This document shows positions 57,851-64,000 of a DNA stretch of 64,000 nucleotides, in pieces; the first letter of the stretch is position 1; each line of letters opens with the position of its first letter. This DNA comes from Platerodrilus igneus (lineage: Eukaryota; Arthropoda; Insecta; Coleoptera; Lycidae), in assembly GCA_036346225.1 (NCBI GenBank), contig JARFIW010001344.1, positions 124,001 to 188,000 on the forward strand. The letters are read 5' to 3'. The position numbers and the translations under genes were made by a program. Under the pieces are notes generated by a model. The model saw only the letters and a program-made list of their open reading frames with translations. It searched no databases and was not told the DNA's origin.

Positions 57851-59358
57851 AAATGCATTTTGAAAAAACAAACATTTCAAATAAACCCACATTAAATATG
57901 TTCAAATCGATTATATTGCAAACGGACAACTTATAGAAATATAATGAAAGGAAAGAATATAAAAAATTTCAATATTAGTTAGCCCCGAGCAACTGAATTG
58001 ATTCCAATTAATTGTAATTCCAAAAAAAATGTTCTCATACGAGAGTTTCTTCAAAAATACGCTGATATAGGTAATCTATTACGTTAACTTTTTGAAATAG
58101 AGAAATTCTGTTTTTGTTTGTGTAAATTCGAGAGGATTTGTCATCGTCGGCGTGGGGTGATGGAGAGCGTAGCGCTACTTTTGCGGGTGCTGAATGGGGT
58201 TGTGCCCCCATTTGTTAACTGTATAGTTGAGAATGAAGGTTAGGGTATTTTTGAAGTTAAAGAGAACATACTAAATATGTCGTAGCGTCTAATATTTTCC
58301 TTTTAAATAACTGCAGTTTTTAGCTTGTGAAAAGGCGCACCGCTAGGGCTTCACTACGAGAGCCTGGGTCACAATAATCATTTTGGTATTAAATACAAAA
58401 CATGTAATGTTTAAAAGTTAAAAGAACACACACACACACACACACACTTCAATATTTTGTTTACAAAAAATTACATTTTTTATCAACTTCCAAAATATAG
58501 ATATATATAAATCATGTAAAACAACTAGAGTATTGTGGTATGTCGTTTCGTTATTTGTTCATGTGGAAAAACCAAGGTTGTATGCTGTGTATTAATGTGA
58601 AGAATTTACATAAATAATTGATGTAATCATCATGTATAATTTTTATAATTTGTAGATGTAGCACTAGGTTTTTGGATCACCCTCAAAAATAGAACTGAAT
58701 AATAACTTTCATTAGCACCAATCACAATCATTAAATAAGAATTAGAAATATGTACTGTTTTTATATTTTAATGTTTATCAGAATTAAATAATTTAAAATG
58801 TTATAATCGTTTGAGAAATAAGTATTTAATAAATTCAATAAATCCTTGTTTGATGATGATGTTACTGCGGAGGTTGGCGGATGAGATGCCGCCCCTTCTG
58901 TATATTGCATATTTGTGTAACGATAATAAAATGAAGTTAAGTTTTATTGTGAACATGATTAGTGAAATTATTAAATATCAGTGACAAACGTATAGGCAAG
59001 TTTGTTCATAGATGCAAATACTTTTTCTAAAAAAATATGTATAAACTTACGAATTTAAAAGTTTTAACATTCGCCAACTAAGATAAATATTACTTATTTC
59101 TTTGCATAAACGTTCATTTCCTTTAACAACTACATTCAGAGAAATGCATCATAGTTAACAACCTCGGGATTTTACGAATTATAGTCTGAATTTAAAATAA
59201 CATATAGATATATATGTAAATTAGGTGGTAGCGACATGCGCTAATCTCATGTTGTCAAATCTTAGTAATCATCATCATAAGAAATATATGAAACACAATC
59301 AGGCGCATGCAAAAACATGTCGATAACCATCGTAATAATGAATAACAAGACGCACGAT
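57851..59358. other. Non-coding part of the right palindrome arm
   Basis: The inverted counterpart of 54032-55540. It includes the (CA)n run at 58428-58447. No supported ORF. Confidence 0.6.
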
Positions 59359-59962
59359 CTACGCCATTATACGCAATTTGCGTAATTCATCCACAATCGA
59401 TGTAATTTCGTTGGTATGACCGGTGTTACCTGCACCTTGCGAGGCGACCAAAAGTTTGAGCCGTTCACACAGTATGTTAGGATCCTAAAAGTACACATAC
59501 TCCAATGGCTTTTCATAATTATCCATGAGTAGACCACGACCACTCGAATTTATTGTGTGTTGTCGTAAGCTATACATTGCATTACTTATATTTTAATGTC
59601 TGCATATTCGTTAGTTTTTTTAAGTGAGAATTTACCTAAAGGATTGAGAAGAAACAGTTGCTCGTACAGCCTTTTGCTACCGTTGTAGCAAAATCGTTCT
59701 GCGTACATCTTTTCATCAATCCCAAATATAATGTATGAATTACCAATCATTAATTTTTCTGTGTCTGGATTAAAACGTACTTTATCTCTACGCAAGTTCT
59801 TCGTGTCATTGTTATAATTACTAGTAATGTCGGAAACAGATTATCCATATTATGAGGATTGTGTTTCCATGCCTCCTCTATTGTTGGTGCGGCGATTAGT
59901 GTTTGAACTGCGCACCCGATCGAGAAAGTTGGGGCGGCTTTTAGGAGTAGATTGTACGGCAT
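59359..59962 (-). pseudogene. Virus-like virion-type protein (right arm), broken
   Basis: The counterpart of 53428-54031, with two private differences. One extra A near 59950 lets the first frame run 70 codons from 59962 to 59753. One lost base in an A-run near 59597 stops the main frame after ADIK, at 59586. The TAG in place of Trp near the end is shared with the left arm. The gene is dead in both arms. Confidence 0.7.
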
Positions 59963-59989
59963 GATGGGATGGTTACAAGTGCTAGCTTT

Positions 59990-60154
59990 CTATTTTGGGC
60001 TCTGCAGTGTTTGTAAACCTTTTGTAATAGGTGCATAGGCTATACTTAATGCAAGCTCCTGTTCGACCACACGTGCTTCTAACGTTTGTAATTTCCTCTT
60101 GACTACCTTTCGTACTTTTATGAGTTCTCGTTTGGTTTCCACGTCGTCTGCCAT
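59990..60154 (-). CDS. Small charged 54-aa protein (right arm)
   Basis: The inverted duplicate of 53236-53400 with the same open frame. See that entry for motifs. Confidence 0.5.
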   Translation of the reverse strand: MADDVETKRELIKVRKVVKRKLQTLEARVVEQELALSIAYAPITKGLQTLQSPK

Positions 60155-60195
60155 CGTTTACACATGGGTAGAAAGTGATATGCTACTTATGTGCT

Positions 60196-60879
60196 TTATA
60201 AGTATATATAGATGTCAAAATCATTTTGGTAGCGGCCGCTCTGCAAATCACCATTTTTATTGATCACCAGAAACCCAAACCGATCTCGCCAGCATGCGTC
60301 ACACAATCCTTCATACCGGTCAAACGACAGATCCGTGTTTACATGGTCGGCGTTTACGTGTTTTAAATTGAGTTCGTCTTGTTTGAATAGCACTAAGACA
60401 TTAGCATTGTCTCTAATCAATTGTTTAGGTATTTTGGAATAGGTCTGACATAGGTAAAAACAATCGATGGCCTTATCTCCACCCAAAGAAAAATATTCTC
60501 GCATTACATTTTGTTTATCGCACGACACGTTATCGAAAATAAATATCGAATTAGGTTTTGCATCCGCTGGGGTAACAATTGCATCCCATTTGTTAAATGC
60601 AAAATATCCTATTCCTTTTATTGGTTGTAATAACCTGTCTAGGTACTGATACTTTGGTTGATACAAGGATTTTAAGTAGAGATAAAAGTTTTCAAAGCGT
60701 ACACTATTCGGATGTTTCGATAGACCAATGACTACATTAGTTTTACCACAATTGGATGGATCTGTAATGATACACCGTATTGTTGACGGTAACGGTAGTC
60801 CATGCTTTTGCACGTTAGTGTTGTTGCTGCAATTGTGGTCGGTCATTGGCAACGTCAGTTGTTGCTTTACCAGACGCAT
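60196..60879 (-). CDS. Virus-like DNA-packaging ATPase (right arm)
   Basis: An intact 227-codon frame with a predicted protein identical to that of 52511-53194, including the Walker A, Walker B and YLCQTY motifs. Two intact copies facing opposite ways result from the inverted duplication. The neighbouring genes carry shared lesions while this one is open in both arms. This may reflect chance over a short time or constraint. Confidence 0.88.
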   Translation of the reverse strand: MRLVKQQLTLPMTDHNCSNNTNVQKHGLPLPSTIRCIITDPSNCGKTNVVIGLSKHPNSVRFENFYLYLKSLYQPKYQYLDRLLQPIKGIGYFAFNKWDAIVTPADAKPNSIFIFDNVSCDKQNVMREYFSLGGDKAIDCFYLCQTYSKIPKQLIRDNANVLVLFKQDELNLKHVNADHVNTDLSFDRYEGLCDACWRDRFGFLVINKNGDLQSGRYQNDFDIYIYL

Positions 60880-60990
60880 TCTATCTATATACTAAACGTA
60901 ATCGCAATATGGTAAGCATTTAAGCGAACAATTCTGCACGCATGACCAATATCCTTTCAACCTTTCGACTAAGATTAATGAAATTCTATC

Positions 60991-61208
60991 GTGGTTACGG
61001 GTTATTCAATAGCTATCAATCGCTTACCGGTAAAATTACATTTACCAGGCTATCGCTTTTGTGGACCGGGTACTAAGCTTCAGAAACGCCTTGAGCGTGG
61101 TGATACAGTTCGTAATTCCTTAGACGAAGCCTGCAAACTACAAATATCGCCTACGATCGTTCTACAGACTTAGCAGTACGACACCAAGCGGATAGACGTC
61201 TTGCGTGA
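60991..61208 (+). pseudogene. Virus-like phospholipase A2 domain protein (right arm), active site lost
   Basis: The counterpart of 52182-52399 with the same frameshift at the expected catalytic His (after DEACK, near 61137). The calcium loop CGPGTKL is intact near 61050. The stop at 61206-61208 ends the displaced downstream frame. The lesion therefore came before the inverted duplication. Confidence 0.8.
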
Positions 61209-61289
61209 AATAAATAAATTTGATTGCAGCGGCTTGTAGCAGGTTGACAAAGATTAAATACATACAAGACAAACACACAAAACTACTTA

Positions 61290-61610
61290 TAGTCCATTCC
61301 AAATAAGAATAAAGTAGATGACCATGTACGCAAGGTGGATTTACACAGCAAATTAATTATAATTTCTATATATATATACATACAGAATAATTATTAATTC
61401 CATATTTGAGTGATTATAAATCGTGACTATCCTAAATTAATTTCCATAACCCGTTTTCATTGCAAATTTGACAATGGTGCATTATATATGTTTTAAATAC
61501 AAATTTTTAAAATTAAGCTGTGTAAATCAGCATCATGTTTTAACCAATCAAATCGAAGGCTAAATTTTCCCTATACCTTTCATCGTTTTATTCTTAGCAG
61601 GAATGGACTA
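61290..61610. mobile_element. MITE with TA target duplication (right arm)
   Basis: The same MITE as 51800-52100, here 321 bases. TA lies at 61288-61289 and 61611-61612. Twenty extra bases (near 61477-61496, containing ACAATGGTGCATTATATATG) lie inside. The left copy is shorter by that segment. Confidence 0.85.
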
Positions 61611-62080
61611 TAGTTTCAAATTCCAATTGAAGAAGTGGGTACCATTCATGTACTTGTGCGTATGCAGCGGTAAAGCTATTTAATAAGACCAAGTATCTCA
61701 CGAGCGACGCCTTCCGTGTTAACTTCTCGAGTTCAATTACAAGATTAACTTAAACAGATAAGAGAGAGTTTAGTTTATTTAAGAAAATTTAAGTATAAGA
61801 GAATTCCTTCATTTTAAAATATTTAAATACACCTGTTACGATTTAGTCCTTAGACGTAACATTTCGTGTTTTATATTATCTTCTTGTTTTATATATAAAT
61901 TTGTGTACTAATACGTGTGACTTGTATGTAATCATCGACAATAAAATTTGTCATTGTTCATTATTGCTGAATCAAAAACCGCTTGATTATGTCCAATATT
62001 TATGTGCATGACCAAGGAGGGCGGTATAATATAATAAAAATACGGGTGGCACTAACTATAGGAACAATTGTATACAAGAG

Positions 62081-62302
62081 TTGTATACAGTAGGCGTCAA
62101 ACCAGTCAGCAAACTTATCTGCAATCTGCAAAGGTTAGCAGAAGATCAACTGCAGCAAATTATAAACACTCTTGCTACTATCAACACTATTTTAATCAAG
62201 GTGTTTAAACTAGTATGCACCCATGGCAATATTTACGTCTTGCATAAAATACTGCGCAAAAACGTATCATACGTACATCGCGATCAATGGGATAATCTTT
62301 AA
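62081..62302 (+). CDS. Unrecognised 73-aa ORF (right palindrome arm)
   Basis: The same frame as 51108-51329, plus strand here, with the GTATACAA inverted repeat just upstream and over its start. No family is recognised. Confidence 0.35.
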   Translation: MYTVGVKPVSKLICNLQRLAEDQLQQIINTLATINTILIKVFKLVCTHGNIYVLHKILRKNVSYVHRDQWDNL

Positions 62303-62689
62303 TCATATTTTTATTGAAACTGCAACCGTATTTTCCGTTTTATGGTATTTTTTATGCTCAAACAAATAAAATTGTTTATAGATTGCGGAGATGGCGCTTC
62401 TTTAGACGACGCCCTGTGATAATCCACGAAGCGCGTAGGCTTTTGTGCTAATATTTGCATCAGCGTCATCAAAGATAAAAATTATTTATCGTGGGGTGCG
62501 GATTCCCATCAGTTTCCCTTTTATTATTACAAAAGGTGATTCTAGGGAACGCACAATAAAATATTTTATCGCAACTGCTATTTAAATTTCAGCGTGGAGT
62601 AAGGTTTATGCGTGATGTATAATCTGCTCTTGCATAACTTCTATAGAGTTTACGATTTTCCTTTACATTATCTTATAAGAGGTTTCAGT

Positions 62690-63290
62690 TTCTAGGGTAT
62701 GCGTGGCCTAAAACACGAAATATATATGATGGAGAGCTCACAAGTTATTACGTTCATTTTCGTAAATCATTAATTAGTTATATACAATAATTTTTATCTT
62801 AAACTCCTTTGGCGTTCAACACAAAAATTAATTCCGTTAATTAAAAATAACCCTTTCGTTTATTAAAATTTGTATGGTAATTAATAATAAATATCCTATC
62901 TATGTCAGTTGGTAAATCTTTGTGCTTCATTAGAAAAATAAATATCCTTTCTAAGATTTTCGTCCCCTGGAATTTACGTCTTAATTAGATAGGCGACTTT
63001 CCAAGTCTTTTAATAATTAAATGCTGGTGTGTTTTCCTTTGTTAAAGAATTCGACGAATTTATTTTAATAAAATTAAGGTTTTCTTGGTTTATTTCCTTA
63101 CTTTGGTGCTTTAACAAATGTAACAATTCATTTGCTGTTCGAATAGCCACAAGAAAACACGTTCTATTTGGCTACGTTCGTTATCTTTATGTGACTTTCC
63201 GGCACGCATTATTTAGCGTTGTAAGTATATAGAGTTTGTATAAAACAATACTTTTCGGCTTCGATAAATTAATTTATTGTTCGTAATTAT
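62690..63290. other. AT-rich stretch right of the palindrome, no supported gene
   Basis: One plus-strand frame (63029-63232, 67 codons) has no recognisable motif. Wording near 62800-62850 is weakly similar to 12545-12610. Confidence 0.4.
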
Positions 63291-63291
63291 T

Positions 63292-63434
63292 CTAGCTTCC
63301 TGCGGGGACACGTTAATCCCTTGAGGTGTCGCTTGTTCTGGGAATGCGAAGTCAAATGCGCTCTGCCTTGACGTAAGCCTGCCTGTTCGCTGACGGAGAC
63401 CAGCGACTGGTTCCACCTCGATGCCAGTAACTCG
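63292..63434 (+). other. GC-rich, exon-like block with splice-site-like ends
   Basis: A block of about 140 bases is far richer in G and C than its surroundings. An acceptor-like TTATTCTAG precedes it at 63284-63292, and a donor-like AGGGTAAGTT follows at 63433-63442. All three plus frames contain stops, so it would be a non-coding or 5' UTR exon. On the minus strand the block is open (63530-63213) but lacks fitting splice sites. No known protein motif is visible. Confidence 0.25.
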
Positions 63435-63442
63435 AGGGTAAG

Positions 63443-64000
63443 TTCCTTTTTGTTGTTTTCTCTGTATGCGCTTCTGACTTTGAAACCAGAACGCCTGGGG
63501 TTTTACCATTCTAAAATATGGCATTTCCAAATTGAATTCTTAGGTACGAAATTTCTTGATCTATTTTGGTATTTACTACTTTTTTTGACTAATGCTTTAC
63601 TATTTGGTTATAAATCACGAAAAATATACTACTTATTAATGAAAAATTGTTTAAAGACTTGTTGGCACATTTGAAAATGTTGTTGCTATTGTTTGTAAAA
63701 ATAGGTTAAGTGTATATTTACGATTTTCTAAAGCTGTGGTTTTTAGGGTTGCGTTTGGTTCTTTCTTTTTGTTCTAATTACTGTTAGGGGGTAGCTGCCT
63801 AAAAACTACAGTTCGCCATTTTTCTTGAATAATTTCTTTTTACTGTGTTGTGTAAATCTTTTTTTTGATTATAAGTTCTTTCTTTTCCGTTGTATGTTTT
63901 GTTCTGAGTGTGAATGAGTGAGTGTATATATTTTTTTCCTATTTATTTCAGGTTTCTTTTTTTTAATTTAGCTATAGGTATAAGACCCCGCCCACTCGCC
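63443..64000. other. AT-rich stretch to the window end
   Basis: Nothing recognisable. If the preceding block is an exon, this would be the start of its intron. Confidence 0.3.

Larger units (their letters stand above)
57018..62689. repeat. Right arm of a giant imperfect palindrome (5.67 kb)
   Basis: The partner of 50721-56372. It has 20 extra bases inside the MITE (near 61477-61496), one extra base near 59950 and one lost base near 59597. Scattered substitutions occur, such as those near 58161, 58184 and 61318. The outer limit is GGTTTCAGT ending at 62689, after which the flanks are unrelated to each other. Confidence 0.95.

Noticed and set aside
50721..62689. Palindrome as a simple missed-adapter or assembly artefact
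   Set aside because: The arms differ by a 20-base indel, single-base indels and substitutions, and the outer flanks and spacer are coherent genomic sequence. Not excluded without reads, hence kept as a caveat in the finding.

Overview
The window is AT-rich eukaryotic DNA, almost certainly from an insect nuclear genome. The evidence is the mix of transposable elements: RTE, I/R1-group and Penelope retroelements, BEL/Pao, several hAT elements, and mariner. There are also long microsatellites, an apparently intronless pseudogene of an animal chromatin gene (BRWD3/PHIP), and no intact host gene. Nothing supports a bacterial or free viral origin. The order of insect cannot be fixed from the sequence.

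Region by region: (1) 0.2-8.5 kb is a decayed virus-like element. Diverged inverted repeats (about 237-1365 and 7430-8515) flank broken genes for an A32/FtsK-type packaging ATPase, a second virion-type protein and a short MP-DRFGR protein, with a mariner remnant also inside. (2) 8.9-11.85 kb holds pieces of two hAT transposases in opposite orientations. (3) 11.85-24 kb is mostly unassignable AT-rich DNA with a BEL/Pao pol fragment (16.7-17.6 kb), a hAT C-terminus (17.8-18.4 kb) and degenerate repeats (20.2 kb). (4) 24-38 kb is a nested stack: a minus-strand RTE element is split by a 7.3-kb plus-strand I/R1-group LINE with a 13-bp target-site duplication. A 2.8-kb hAT with an 8-bp duplication lies just beyond the RTE 5' end. 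(5) 40.8-43.4 kb is a BRWD3/PHIP-like pseudogene. (6) 44.2-49.7 kb holds a mariner-like scrap, two 5'-truncated Penelope elements, a Ty3-like gag, a bacterial-type tRNA-Leu-like sequence and microsatellites.

(7) The most striking structure is a giant imperfect palindrome at 50.7-62.7 kb. Its two arms of about 5.65 kb are nearly identical and surround a spacer of about 645 bp. Each arm carries a virus-like module: a parvovirus-type phospholipase A2 domain gene, the packaging ATPase (the only ORF that looks whole, 227 aa), a small charged protein and a broken virion-type protein. Each arm also carries a small MITE and a 5' piece of RTE. The ATPase and virion-type protein are relatives of those in region 1, so the window holds two insertions of one virus-like lineage. 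That lineage resembles Polintons/adintoviruses, but no polymerase, integrase or major capsid gene was recognised here.

The genes do not form a working pathway. This is a graveyard of mobile elements in which two insertion events are readable to the base (target-site duplications) and one inverted duplication is readable from lesions shared by both arms.
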